From: Gluconacetobacter sacchari
Lineage (GTDB): Bacteria > Pseudomonadota > Alphaproteobacteria > Acetobacterales > Acetobacteraceae
NCBI RefSeq assembly: GCF_014174255.1
Contig: NZ_JABEQJ010000035.1
Coordinates: 1-50,628 of the forward strand
Length of the DNA stretch: 50,628 nt
Reading direction: 5' to 3'
Part shown: one piece after another, positions 8,148 through 17,240 of the stretch
Layout: each line of letters begins with the position of its first letter
Position numbering within the stretch: position 1 is the first letter of the stretch
The notes under the pieces: generated by a model
Seen by the model: only the letters and a program-made list of their open reading frames with translations
What the model was told of the DNA's origin: nothing
Database searches by the model: none
Made by a program: the position numbers and the translations under genes

Positions 8148-9248
8148 CTATGGCAGGGGCGTCATCGTCCGACGCGCCGCCATGATGATCTGCCGGCACA
8201 GGTCGAGATCGGCGACCGCCTCGCGGAGCGGGGTACGCGGCGGCACGCCCATGACGACGGCCTCATGGAAATGCTCCAGCTCCACGCGGAACGGGTCCTT
8301 GTAGAAAGGACCGAAATTCTGGATGACATTTTCCGTCTCGGTGCTTTTCTGTAGAACCGCGCGGCCGGGCAGATTGCGGATATAGGGCGTATCGTAATGA
8401 ATATCGAGCTTTTCGTGCCCTGAAATCACCTCGATCGTCGCGTCGAAGCGGACGACATCGTCGATCAGGCATTCATAGCTCGTCACGAAATGTCCATGGT
8501 CCAGAAGCGCGTTGATCTGCATGCCGCTCTGCGCGACATGCGCCGCGATGACGCGCCGCGGCGCGCCCAGCAGCATGCGCAGGGCCGACAGCGAATGCAC
8601 ACCCAGCCCGGTGAGAACCTCATACGCCTTCAGCATGGTGGGCGACGCGTCGTCGCCACAGACGGATTTCAGGTCGGCAAGGCGTCTGGCCCGGCCCGAC
8701 GCGACCATGTCCGCCGGAATGTCATCCGTGGGCACGGCAACATCGCTCCAGTTGCGGAAAAACCACGGGCCTTCGCAAATCAGGTCTCGAACACGGGCAT
8801 ACCGCGTCTCGCCCATGTGCGTCAGCAGCGCCTGGCCCTGCGTGAAGGCGGGGGCGTAGCACCGCATGTATCCCACCATGGCCACCCGGTCGGTCTGCTC
8901 GTCCACCTCGATCAGGGACCGCAGATCCGCGTTCGTCAGGCAGGCGGGCTTTTCGAGGAAAACATGCTTTCGGGCCTTCAGCGCGGATCGGGCATGTTCG
9001 CCATGGAACTGGTCCGGACTCAGGATCATGACGGCGTCGATCGAGTCGTCGGAAAGAAGGGCGTCAACCGTGTCGTGGCGATGCGGTATCGCCCATGCCT
9101 CGCCGACACGCGACAGAACCGAGGGCGACGGGTCGTACAGCGCGGTCACGTCATATCGGTCCCGCAATTGGTGCAGGACCGGCAGATGGATAAGCTGCGC
9201 GACCTCGCCGGCGCCAAGCAGGCCGAGAGAAATCTTCGTCATTGTCAC
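8148..9248 (-). CDS. Gfo/Idh/MocA-family NAD(P)-dependent oxidoreductase
   Basis: 366-residue cytoplasmic dehydrogenase. It shows an N-terminal Rossmann motif GLLGAGEVAQ, the family EKPACLTN segment with the catalytic Lys (about residue 97), and a C-terminal alpha/beta domain. The start has AGGAG ten bases upstream and overlaps the stop of the PI-PLC/phosphatase gene (ATGA). Family members oxidise inositols, sugars or glycosides. An inositol 2-dehydrogenase-like role would fit the upstream inositol-phosphate-releasing fusion and the IolE-like protein in the opposite operon. An alternative is oxidation at C3 of a glycoside as a first step of oxidative cleavage. Substrate is not readable from sequence. 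Confidence 0.85.
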   Translation of the reverse strand: MTMTKISLGLLGAGEVAQLIHLPVLHQLRDRYDVTALYDPSPSVLSRVGEAWAIPHRHDTVDALLSDDSIDAVMILSPDQFHGEHARSALKARKHVFLEKPACLTNADLRSLIEVDEQTDRVAMVGYMRCYAPAFTQGQALLTHMGETRYARVRDLICEGPWFFRNWSDVAVPTDDIPADMVASGRARRLADLKSVCGDDASPTMLKAYEVLTGLGVHSLSALRMLLGAPRRVIAAHVAQSGMQINALLDHGHFVTSYECLIDDVVRFDATIEVISGHEKLDIHYDTPYIRNLPGRAVLQKSTETENVIQNFGPFYKDPFRVELEHFHEAVVMGVPPRTPLREAVADLDLCRQIIMAARRTMTPLP

Positions 9249-11536
9249 TTTTCTCCTGTGGTGGGCGCATGCGGGTCCTGCGCCCGGCTGGTCTTCAAGG
9301 CGGATATCAGCTCGTCAGGCGTGCAGAGGCCCGTTGCGGCCTTGCAGGCCGGCACGGCGGGAAACCCGAGCGAAGGCCGGGCGTGCCCAGGCGCCGCGCG
9401 CAAGGCTTCCGGCGTCTGGGATTGGAAGAAGACGCGGATAGCCGTCTTGCCCGCATCGGTGTCGTAGACGGCAAATCCCAGCGCCGAACCGACGGGTATC
9501 TCGTCTGGCGCGTAACCCGGCGCGCGCACATGGGTATCCATCAGGCCCAGAAGCGGTGCGATGGTGTCGTCATGCCCGACATAGAGCCGGAAGTCCGGTC
9601 CGCTGGTCTCGGTCAGATCCGCGATAAGGCGCTCACGCAGGTCGCGGGACAGGGGTTCGCCGATCGCGGGCGGCCGCACGATGCTGTTCAGCATCGCGGC
9701 ATGCAGCGCCGAAAACAGTCCGAGTTGGGCGGCGCCCACGGACGCCCCGTCCAGGCGCGTTTCCGGCTTGCCGTCCAGATAGGCCAGCATCAGCGCCTCG
9801 GCGATGGAGGAGCCTTCGCGGATCGGGCCGGCGAGGATCAGCCCGTGATTCGCGCCATCCGGCTGGACACGGTTCACGGATGTCAGGAAGCTGCACAGGC
9901 CGCCATTGCAACGGACAAGCCGCGCCAGTGCCGCCAGCGCGTCCGTCCGTCGCGCAAAAACCCGGTCTGCGTCCGGCAGCCGCCGCACGATGGCGCGCAT
10001 GTCGAAGCGCGTCGGGTCGGCGTCCAGCGCCGAGAAGATCGGGTCGGGCACCCCAGGGCGCAGATGCGTGACGCTGATGGAGCACGCGGGCGCGAAGCCG
10101 CGGGTAAACGCCTCGGCGCTGGCGACCGTGCGGGGTTCCGAATTGGCGCGTATCGCCAGGGTCTGCGGCGCGGGGCAGCCACGCGCCGGAATCAGGCCGT
10201 TCTGATCCAGCCATTCACGCTCGAACCGTCCGGTCGCGCGCATGCCCGCGGCACCGCGCGGCGTCAGGTCGCCGGGGGCGACCTCCCATCGCGGCCATCC
10301 ACCGGGAACGGTCGCCTCCCCGGGTTCCTGTCCCGGAAGCGGAGAGCGGATGCCGTGCCGCATGACCATGACGACCCGGCGCAGATGGAGCCCGTGCCGG
10401 CCGGCGGGCTCGATCCCCTGCGCGATACAGCCTGCCGGGGCGGTGACGGGGTTGCACCGCGCGGCGCCTCCAGCCGGAAACCCGACCCGGTACCCGCTCC
10501 AGCGCGCCGGTTCACCGTCGGGATAATCCGTGCTGACGATCTGCGCCCCGCTGGCCAGCATGGCGTCGCGGCGTGCGATGCGCCCGTCCCGGGCCTCGAT
10601 GGTGTTCACGTCGGCCCGCGTGCGTACAAGCAGGTGGCGGCGCACCAGCGCCGTGATCCGGTCGGTCGGACCATCGTTGAGTTCCGCGAAGGCGGCGTCG
10701 GGCGCGTCGGGGGCCGCATTGGTAAAGGCGACGCGGCCGCGCAGGGACGGGTGTCCCTCGAGATAAAGCGGCCCGTTATCGCGTTGGTCGAGCAGAAACA
10801 CGATCTTGCCCCGGCTGCGGGCGAGCGTCGGCCACCCACGCGCGCTGACGGCGGCCGAAAGCGACGGATCACGGCCGCGCACGTCATCGGGGGTCAGCAG
10901 GTCGTTCGGCGCGAAAACGGACCGGATCGTCTCATCGAGCGTGTCGAACGCTCCGGCGTTGAAAAGCTCGGCAGGCGTCGTGCCGGGAACATCGTTCGAC
11001 TGTTCGATTTCGAGAATGACGAAGACCGGAACATGGTCGGGATGGGCGTGCGACCAGGTGCGAATCTCTTGCAGGCATGCCTTGAGCGGCTGGCAGGTCG
11101 CATGCTGGTCGATGTCCGGAATATGCATGACCTTCAGGCCGGGCTGGCGCATGAGCGCGGCCTCGGCCGGAGGAAGCGGCCATTTTTCTTCAGGGTGACC
11201 GGGGCGATGCGGATCCGCGAAGCGGCCGCCCTGGCTGTCGGCGTAAATATCGAGTTCGAGTTGGCGAACGCCCTGATCGAGTTGCGTCGAAAGGGGCGGG
11301 TGCGCGTAGTCGAGCAGCCGCGCGAGATCGGGGGAGGTGCGTCCGATCTCCGCGAGAATGCCGGGCTCGACCCCGGCATGATAGCTGTTATGCGATCCGA
11401 TGACCTGCACCTGATCCAGCCGCAGCGATGCCGGATCGAATGTCTCATCGGCCTTCGCCGCGCCAACCGCCGCCAGGAACAGCGCGGCCGCAAGGGCCGC
11501 GCTCCGGTGATGACGGCGCTGTGGGAAAGCATTCAT
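9245..11536 (-). CDS. Secreted fusion: Ca2+-dependent PI-PLC domain plus histidine acid phosphatase
   Basis: 763 residues with a signal peptide (about 1-29). Residues 30-370 match the PI-PLC-C1 family: VIGSHNSYH (His49, His53), RQLELDIYAD, VMHIPDID, EIRTWSHAHPDHVPVFV and VSTDYP. This part should hydrolyse phosphatidylinositol-type lipids and release a phosphoinositol head group. Residues 385-720 form a histidine acid phosphatase of the AppA/Agp phytase and glucose-1-phosphatase branch: RHGIRSP at 393-399, GDLTPRG, NSEPRT, and the proton-donor pair His655-Asp656 in VGHDDTIAPL. Both domains keep their visible catalytic motifs, so one exported chain could cut and then dephosphorylate. It lies between a TonB receptor and a Gfo/Idh gene with overlapping stop/start codons on both sides. 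I know of no described enzyme with this architecture. Confidence 0.88.
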   Translation of the reverse strand: MNAFPQRRHHRSAALAAALFLAAVGAAKADETFDPASLRLDQVQVIGSHNSYHAGVEPGILAEIGRTSPDLARLLDYAHPPLSTQLDQGVRQLELDIYADSQGGRFADPHRPGHPEEKWPLPPAEAALMRQPGLKVMHIPDIDQHATCQPLKACLQEIRTWSHAHPDHVPVFVILEIEQSNDVPGTTPAELFNAGAFDTLDETIRSVFAPNDLLTPDDVRGRDPSLSAAVSARGWPTLARSRGKIVFLLDQRDNGPLYLEGHPSLRGRVAFTNAAPDAPDAAFAELNDGPTDRITALVRRHLLVRTRADVNTIEARDGRIARRDAMLASGAQIVSTDYPDGEPARWSGYRVGFPAGGAARCNPVTAPAGCIAQGIEPAGRHGLHLRRVVMVMRHGIRSPLPGQEPGEATVPGGWPRWEVAPGDLTPRGAAGMRATGRFEREWLDQNGLIPARGCPAPQTLAIRANSEPRTVASAEAFTRGFAPACSISVTHLRPGVPDPIFSALDADPTRFDMRAIVRRLPDADRVFARRTDALAALARLVRCNGGLCSFLTSVNRVQPDGANHGLILAGPIREGSSIAEALMLAYLDGKPETRLDGASVGAAQLGLFSALHAAMLNSIVRPPAIGEPLSRDLRERLIADLTETSGPDFRLYVGHDDTIAPLLGLMDTHVRAPGYAPDEIPVGSALGFAVYDTDAGKTAIRVFFQSQTPEALRAAPGHARPSLGFPAVPACKAATGLCTPDELISALKTSRAQDPHAPTTGEK

Positions 11537-14388
11537 CAGAATTGCCCGGTCAGCCCTGCGAGATACGTCCGGCCCGTCTGGACAAAGGCGCCATTGGCCG
11601 AGCCGTCATAGGCGAGATAGGCTTTCCCCTTGCCCATCGTTTCCCAGTAGGCGGGCGTATTCAGCAGGTTCTGCATCGCCAATGTTCCCGTCAGACCCCA
11701 GCCGAACCTGTATTTCATGCTGAGATCGAGCCGCTGCGTCGGTTGCAGATAGAAGTCCGGCAGAGTCGAATTGACGCTGAGAAGCTGCGGTCCGATATAA
11801 TTATAGTTCAGGTCGAAATGGACCGGACCCCGGTTATAGAACACGCCAAGATTATACATCATCTCCGGCGCGCGCGGCAGCGCGGTATTCGGATGTCCGG
11901 CAATGTTGCTGTCGGCGACCGAATGCTGGAGCGTGATGTTGCCGTTCACGCCAAAGCCGCCGAGCCAACCCGGCAGGAAATACAATGTCTGCTGGGCATT
12001 CAGTTCGATGCCTTCCAGCGTCGCGCCGCCGCCGTTCATGGGCATCTGGTATTCGGTCCCGTTATTCGTATAGGCGTTGGTCGGCACGTTGCCACCCAGC
12101 GTCGAACTGTTTGACGTGCCGGAGACGGAGGTGAAAACGAATTTCTGGATCTGCTTGTAATAGACCGACGCCGAAACCACGCCGGAATGGTGGTTGTAGA
12201 GTTCTCCGGAGAAGTCGAAGACGGTGGCGGTCGTCGGGCGCAGATTCGGGTTGGGCTCCGAAACCGAGATGATGCGGTTGGTCAGAGAGTCCAGCGTCAG
12301 GGAGGTCGCGCCGTTGATCAGGCCGAAGGCCGGGCGCGTCAGGGAGCGGCGCACGGAAAAACGCAGGACACTGAGGTCCGTCGGGCGCCAGTTGATGTTG
12401 AGGTAGGGAAGCGGCGTGCCATAGGACTGCTTCACGTCGATGAAGGACCCTGTCGCGTCGTCGCCGTTCGATTTCCAGTGCGCGCCGCTGAAATCGGTAT
12501 ATTCGTAGCGGAAGCCAGGATGGATATCGACGGGGCCGGCCTGGAGGTTCAGTTCGACGAAAGCCGCATAGATGCGTTCGGAGCCACGGCTGGTATTCGC
12601 ATTCCAGTCGTTCTTCGTGTAATCGCCCGCGCCGTTGGGATCGTTCTGATATTTGTACGGGACGGTCGTATTCTTGATCCAGTCGCGGTCAAGCAGGCGG
12701 AAATCGCCGGCGGCGCCGCCGAACGCATTCACGTTCCTGCCCGGAACGGCGCCGACGACCGGGCCGGCCGCATTGTTGTAGGCCCAGTTCTCGCCACCGA
12801 AGAAAGGCCCGTCATACACGAAGTTATTGTCGTCGTGGAAATACGGATGATGCCAGGCCTGCCGCTGCGTGTCGCTGACCTTGAAGCCGAATACGATGGA
12901 TTTCAGGATGTCGGAATGGAAGCGATAGGCGGCGCCGGCATGGATGCCGAACATGTCCGCGGTACTCCGGGAATCACGTCCCTGCGTCTTCCAGAAGCGG
13001 TCCGTGTTCTGATCGTAGAGCCGGGAAAGGGCGGCGGACGACGCAACGGCGCGCGGCAGCGTCGTGTTGGCGACATCGAAGGTGAAGGGGCCATTGACGA
13101 TCGTGTTGCCATACATGCTGGCCTCGACCTGATTGGGGCTGGACTGGACGCCATAGCTGTTGAACACGTCATAATTGACGGTCCAGTCGCCGGTGCGCGT
13201 GGTGCCTCCGAGTTTCTGCGTGGTCAGCAACTGGGCCGAGTCGTCGGTTTCGAAATACTGGCCGCGCGTGGCCGTGGCGGACTGGTACACGCCATCGGAG
13301 CCATAGCCCGAATTCGCGCCGCGCAGCGACACCTGATTGTCGTTTATGTTGACGTTGTACTGGCCGTACGTGCCCAGAAAATAGAGTTCCTGGTTGTCAC
13401 CCTTGTAATTGAGCGAGAGGGAACCGCCATAACGCTTGAGGGAACTCGAAAACAGATCATATTTCAACTGTTGCGTCGAAAGCTGCGATGCCTGGTTCAG
13501 GCTCGTCACACCCGCCTGGGACAGCAGGGTCGGCGTGTACGATGTGTTCGGCGCGACGGCATCGGCCAGAACACCCTTGGACGAATAATAGCCCGTGGCG
13601 TAGACGCCGAAACGTCCATCCCTGCCGAAACGCCGGGCGAACTCCACCTGCGCGGTGCCGCCGAGATCCTGCGTGCCGATCTGCGCGGCCTTGTCGTTCA
13701 ACTGTCCCTGCAACGTGATCTTCTGGTAGGGGCCGACGAAATCGAAGGCCGTGGGCGTCCGGATATCGATGGCGCCCCCGACCGCATCGCCATCCATGTC
13801 GGCGGTGGTGCTTTTGGACACCTTGATCGACGTGATGCCATAGGGGGCGAGCATATCGAATGAAATGGCACGGGTGGACGGGTCCGCCGGGGCAATGCGC
13901 TCGCCATTGAGCATATAGGCGTTGTAGCTCGAATCCAGGCCCCGGATGGTCATGTACTGCGCTTCGCCCGTCGCGGCCTGGCCGCTGGCCATGTCGCTGT
14001 AAGCCGATACGCCCGGCAGTCGCGTCAGGATGTCGGAAAGGTTCGTCTCGGGCGCCTGCTCGATCTGCTCGCGAGACATCACGCTCGCCACGCCCGGGCC
14101 CCGGCGCTGCTCGTCGAGCGCGGCGGCAACGCTCCCTCCGCGCAGCGCCGTGACGTTGATGCTCTCGGTGTTGTCGGCAGGGGCGACGGTCTTCCGCGAG
14201 GCAGCGGGGGCGGATGCCGCCGATGCCGGCAGCGCCGGGGCCGCGGTCTGGTTGATGGCGTGCGGCTCAGTCTTCTTGCTGCGGGTCTTGAGCTTGTGCG
14301 TCGTCGGCTGCGCCATCGCGGGCGCGATGACGCCTGCCGCCGCCAACGGGATCAGATATCTCGTCAGCGCTTTCTTGAACGATATCAT
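11536..14388 (-). CDS. TonB-dependent receptor (Caulobacter/Xanthomonas carbohydrate-type)
   Basis: 950-residue outer-membrane receptor. I chose the ATG at 14388, which follows AGAGGA by a normal distance and opens a signal peptide ending AMAQ. A longer frame from 14436 lacks these. After the signal comes a Lys/Ala/Pro-rich linker, a plug (SREQIEQAPETNLSDILTRL, TIRGLDSSYNAYMLNGERI, a DMDGDAVGGAIDIRT segment) and a large barrel ending in Phe. The VLRFSVRRSLTRPAF and NPNLRPTTA segments are typical of the large carbohydrate/phytate-type receptor class. It is first in the minus operon, and its stop TGA overlaps the ATG of the PI-PLC fusion (TGATG). It is likely to import the fusion's substrate or product. 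Confidence 0.88.
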   Translation of the reverse strand: MISFKKALTRYLIPLAAAGVIAPAMAQPTTHKLKTRSKKTEPHAINQTAAPALPASAASAPAASRKTVAPADNTESINVTALRGGSVAAALDEQRRGPGVASVMSREQIEQAPETNLSDILTRLPGVSAYSDMASGQAATGEAQYMTIRGLDSSYNAYMLNGERIAPADPSTRAISFDMLAPYGITSIKVSKSTTADMDGDAVGGAIDIRTPTAFDFVGPYQKITLQGQLNDKAAQIGTQDLGGTAQVEFARRFGRDGRFGVYATGYYSSKGVLADAVAPNTSYTPTLLSQAGVTSLNQASQLSTQQLKYDLFSSSLKRYGGSLSLNYKGDNQELYFLGTYGQYNVNINDNQVSLRGANSGYGSDGVYQSATATRGQYFETDDSAQLLTTQKLGGTTRTGDWTVNYDVFNSYGVQSSPNQVEASMYGNTIVNGPFTFDVANTTLPRAVASSAALSRLYDQNTDRFWKTQGRDSRSTADMFGIHAGAAYRFHSDILKSIVFGFKVSDTQRQAWHHPYFHDDNNFVYDGPFFGGENWAYNNAAGPVVGAVPGRNVNAFGGAAGDFRLLDRDWIKNTTVPYKYQNDPNGAGDYTKNDWNANTSRGSERIYAAFVELNLQAGPVDIHPGFRYEYTDFSGAHWKSNGDDATGSFIDVKQSYGTPLPYLNINWRPTDLSVLRFSVRRSLTRPAFGLINGATSLTLDSLTNRIISVSEPNPNLRPTTATVFDFSGELYNHHSGVVSASVYYKQIQKFVFTSVSGTSNSSTLGGNVPTNAYTNNGTEYQMPMNGGGATLEGIELNAQQTLYFLPGWLGGFGVNGNITLQHSVADSNIAGHPNTALPRAPEMMYNLGVFYNRGPVHFDLNYNYIGPQLLSVNSTLPDFYLQPTQRLDLSMKYRFGWGLTGTLAMQNLLNTPAYWETMGKGKAYLAYDGSANGAFVQTGRTYLAGLTGQF

Positions 14389-14847
14389 CGAACGGATCCT
14401 CTTGAAGGAAAGAGACGGACGACACGCCGGCCGCATGGGACATCCGGCTGTCGCAGGCGGCGGGGTCGCGGGAAATTCGGGAGGGCGAGAGACGGGAAGG
14501 GGTCACATCCGCCACCCCTGTTCGACGGGTATAAAACAATAGAACGGATTTAAATTTCTATTGTCCAGATTCGCAACGAGAAGCCATATCGCCTCGTGGT
14601 CTTTCGCGTCCTATCATCAGAAATCCTGATAAAACTTGGAAGATGACCTCCGATGCGGCTTTAATCGCTTTCCTTGGGGATTTGTGTGAAGGCTGTGTTA
14701 AATCTCCATCCATGTCGATTTGTGCCAAAAACCCGGATGGACTTGGGAATAAAATACGACATATGTAATTAAAGAGGCGGCATGAGGCCGGCATGAGGTG
14801 CTTCTGGCTCTCAGCGCCCGTTCAGGGCGGTGCAACGGGAGAGGGCG
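14389..14847. other. Divergent promoter region of the phosphoinositide-glycan locus
   Basis: This 459-bp gene-free stretch is far more AT-rich than its surroundings and separates the two divergent operons. It holds the inverted repeat at 14536-14564. Around 14741-14770 the plus strand has a TTGGGA / TATGTA-like pair that could be a weak promoter for the GH76 operon. No convincing small ORF was seen. Confidence 0.6.
14536..14564. promoter_or_regulatory. Inverted repeat, candidate operator for the ROK regulator
   Basis: Perfect 9-bp arms ACAATAGAA and TTCTATTGT are separated by 11 bp containing ATTTAAAT. The AT-rich arms with a CG near the centre resemble the sites of NagC/Mlc-type ROK repressors, and a ROK regulator with a winged helix is encoded in the plus operon (20763-21971). 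It lies about 150 bp upstream of the receptor start. The assignment is inference. Confidence 0.55.
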
Positions 14848-15951
14848 GTGAGGTCGGGACGCGTTCGAAAACTTCCGGGAGTTCCGGCTTTTGTCGCATG
14901 GGGGCTTCTGTCATGGTCATGTCCCCTCGCGGCGGCAACGTGCCCCGGGTCGCCACTTCTCCACCATGCGTCGGCGGCGCTGGCGGTCCTGCCCGGGCGT
15001 TATGGCCGCGCGCTGCATGCCCATCGTGACGGCGGCGATGTTCATGCCTGGCAGCGTTTCGTGACCGTCAGCGCCCTGGCGGGATACGAGGCGGCGTCGC
15101 ATGACCGTCGCTTTCACACGCTGGGGCTGGCGCTTCTCGCCGACCGCCGTGGGCTGGACGGCAATGACGACGATCTGTGGGTCGCCGAGGCGGCGCTGGA
15201 CATGGCCGAACTGGAGGCGGACCCGGCGCATCGGCGCGATGCGGCGATGGACGCGGCAGGCATCTTCGATCGTCTCGCCGCCGATTATTGGGATACGACC
15301 TGTGGCGGCGGCCTGTGGTGGGATCACGCGCGTACCTACAAGAACGCGATCACCAACGCGCTTTTCATCGATGTCGCCGCCCGTCTGTATGGCGCGACGG
15401 GCACGTCTCGCTACAAGGGGTGGGCGATGAAGGGTTGGCGCTGGTTCGATGCCAGCGGCATGATCGCGGCGTCCCATGAGGTCAATGACGGCCTGGACGC
15501 ACGCTGTCGCAACAATGGCGGCGTACCCTACAGTTATAATCAGGGCGTCATTCTCGATGCCCTGCGGCGCCTGTCGGTTCTGACGGGCGATCGCCGCCTG
15601 CTGGACGAAGCCGCCCGGATCGCCCGAAAGGCGATCGACGCGCGCGGAACGCCGGCAGGAGGCTTCCGGGAGGCCCAAGAGCCGATGAGCGTGGACAGCC
15701 GGATTTTTCGCGGCATCTTCGCGCAGGCCCTCGGGCGCCTCGCACCGGCATTGCCCCCCGGCGAGGACCGTCGGCATGTCGGCGCCTGGCTGCGCGACCA
15801 GAGCGCGCACCTGTGGAAGACCCGGTCCCCAGCCGCGCTGTTCAATGCCACCTGGGATCGCACGGCCTTTCGGCCCTCGGCGCAGGCACAGGTCACGGCG
15901 GCCGATCTGTTCGTCGCGGCGGCGCGCGCCTCGGGGGAACGCGCCCGATGA
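14848..15951 (+). CDS. GH76 alpha-1,6-mannanase
   Basis: 367-residue (alpha/alpha)6-barrel hydrolase, probably exported; the N-terminal segment LPGVPAFVAWGLLSWSCPLAAA looks like a signal peptide. Family marks are the catalytic acidic run NDDDLWVAE (paired Asp), GGGLWWDHARTYKNAITNALF and YSYNQGVILDALRRL. GH76 members cut alpha-1,6-mannan backbones or act on GPI-anchor glycans (fungal Dfg5/Dcw1). The start chosen is GTG 14848, preceded by GGGAGAGG; GTG 14830 in the same frame is an alternative. The stop overlaps the next ATG by four bases. It heads the plus operon, so mannose-containing glycan is the likely substrate of the locus. Confidence 0.85.
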   Translation: MRSGRVRKLPGVPAFVAWGLLSWSCPLAAATCPGSPLLHHASAALAVLPGRYGRALHAHRDGGDVHAWQRFVTVSALAGYEAASHDRRFHTLGLALLADRRGLDGNDDDLWVAEAALDMAELEADPAHRRDAAMDAAGIFDRLAADYWDTTCGGGLWWDHARTYKNAITNALFIDVAARLYGATGTSRYKGWAMKGWRWFDASGMIAASHEVNDGLDARCRNNGGVPYSYNQGVILDALRRLSVLTGDRRLLDEAARIARKAIDARGTPAGGFREAQEPMSVDSRIFRGIFAQALGRLAPALPPGEDRRHVGAWLRDQSAHLWKTRSPAALFNATWDRTAFRPSAQAQVTAADLFVAAARASGERAR

Positions 15952-17240
15952 GGAGAGGTCTGTCGATCATCCTGGCGGGCTGCGCGCTGCTTTTCGGCCA
16001 GCGGGCGTCGGCGGGAAGCCTCACGGTGTTCTGCTCGTCGAGCGGCGCGGAAATGGCGCTCTGCCGGTCCGAAACCCAGGCCTGGTCCCGCGCGACGGGA
16101 AACACGGTGACACTCGTCCCGCTGCTGTCCGACTGGGGCACGATCCTGCCGCTCTATCGGCAACTTCTGTCGGCGCAGAAGACGATGGTCGATATTCTGG
16201 TCATGGACGGAACATGGCTGGGCACGCTGGCTCCCATGCTCGGCACCATCGCGCCGGCGCCCGATGATGGCGATCTGGCGCCCGGTCCGTTCGTCAGCGC
16301 CGGGCGCGAGGTCGCGCTCCCATGGTACCGCGATATCGGTCTGCTGTTCTACCGGCGCGACCTGCTGGAAAAATACCGCCTTCCCGTGCCGCAAAGCTGG
16401 GACGACCTCGCCGCCGAGGCGCGCACGATCCAGAACGCCGAACGGGCGCACGGAGACGGGTCCTTGTGGGGCTATGTCTGGCAGGGCCGGACGGCGGAAA
16501 GCCTGATATGCAATGCCCTCGAATGGTTCGGCCCCGCCGGGGGCACCATCGTTGCCGAGAGCGGGGCGGTCGATCTCGACAACGCGGACGCGCGCGCGGC
16601 TCTGGCGCGGGCCGCGGGCTGGATCGGCACGATCTCGCCCGCGGGCGTCCTCTCGGACGACGAGGAAGCGGCGCGCGGGGTTTTTCAGGACGGCCATGCC
16701 GTGTTCATGCGGAACTGGGTCTATGCCTGGGCGCTCGCCAATGATCCGCAGAGCCCGATCGCGGGAAAGGTCGGGGTCGCGCCGCTGCCCCGCGCACGCG
16801 CTTCCGAACCGCCGCGCGGCGTCGATGGCACGGTCTATCTCGGCATGGCGCGCGGCACCGCCCATCCGGCGGAGGCGCTTTCGCTCATGCGCTATCTGAC
16901 GTCGCGCGCGGTCGAACGGGCGCGCGTCGTCACGGGGGCTTATATCCCGGCGCGCCGATCGCTGCTCGACGAACCCGACGTGCGCGCGGCCCTGCCTGTT
17001 CTCGCGACGATCCGGTCGGCGCTGCTCCATCCCGTCCTGCGTCCGATGGCGCAGACCGGCGTGGATTATCCCCGTGTGGCCTGGCTCGCGGCAAACGGCT
17101 TCCACGATGCGTTGCGCGACCGGCACGATGCCCCGGACACGCTGCACCGGCTTGCGAACGTTTTCGAGGTCATGGCCCACCGTGGCCAGTGGCCCGGAAG
17201 GCCGGCGGACAAGAACGCTCTTCAGGAGAAGACAGAATGA
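15948..17240 (+). CDS. ABC sugar-binding protein (family 1)
   Basis: 430-residue periplasmic solute-binding protein. It has an N-terminal signal (RRGLSIILAGCALLFGQRASA) and the classical family-1 fold cues SWDDLAAEARTIQ, GYVWQGRTAESLICNALEW and DGHAVFMRNWVYAWAL. It should deliver an oligosaccharide or polyol to the two permeases encoded downstream. The ATG overlaps the GH76 stop, and its own stop overlaps the next gene, so GH76 and binding protein are made together. This suggests the mannanase product is the ligand. Exact ligand unknown. Confidence 0.88.
   Translation: MRRGLSIILAGCALLFGQRASAGSLTVFCSSSGAEMALCRSETQAWSRATGNTVTLVPLLSDWGTILPLYRQLLSAQKTMVDILVMDGTWLGTLAPMLGTIAPAPDDGDLAPGPFVSAGREVALPWYRDIGLLFYRRDLLEKYRLPVPQSWDDLAAEARTIQNAERAHGDGSLWGYVWQGRTAESLICNALEWFGPAGGTIVAESGAVDLDNADARAALARAAGWIGTISPAGVLSDDEEAARGVFQDGHAVFMRNWVYAWALANDPQSPIAGKVGVAPLPRARASEPPRGVDGTVYLGMARGTAHPAEALSLMRYLTSRAVERARVVTGAYIPARRSLLDEPDVRAALPVLATIRSALLHPVLRPMAQTGVDYPRVAWLAANGFHDALRDRHDAPDTLHRLANVFEVMAHRGQWPGRPADKNALQEKTE

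Noticed and set aside
9242-11611. 789-codon plus-strand open frame
   Set aside because: Antisense to the PI-PLC/phosphatase gene, whose domains are unmistakable; the frame shows no family motif.
12187-13863. 558-codon plus-strand open frame
   Set aside because: Antisense to the TonB receptor; it has no ribosome site and an Arg/Gly/Ala-biased composition expected of GC-rich shadow frames.
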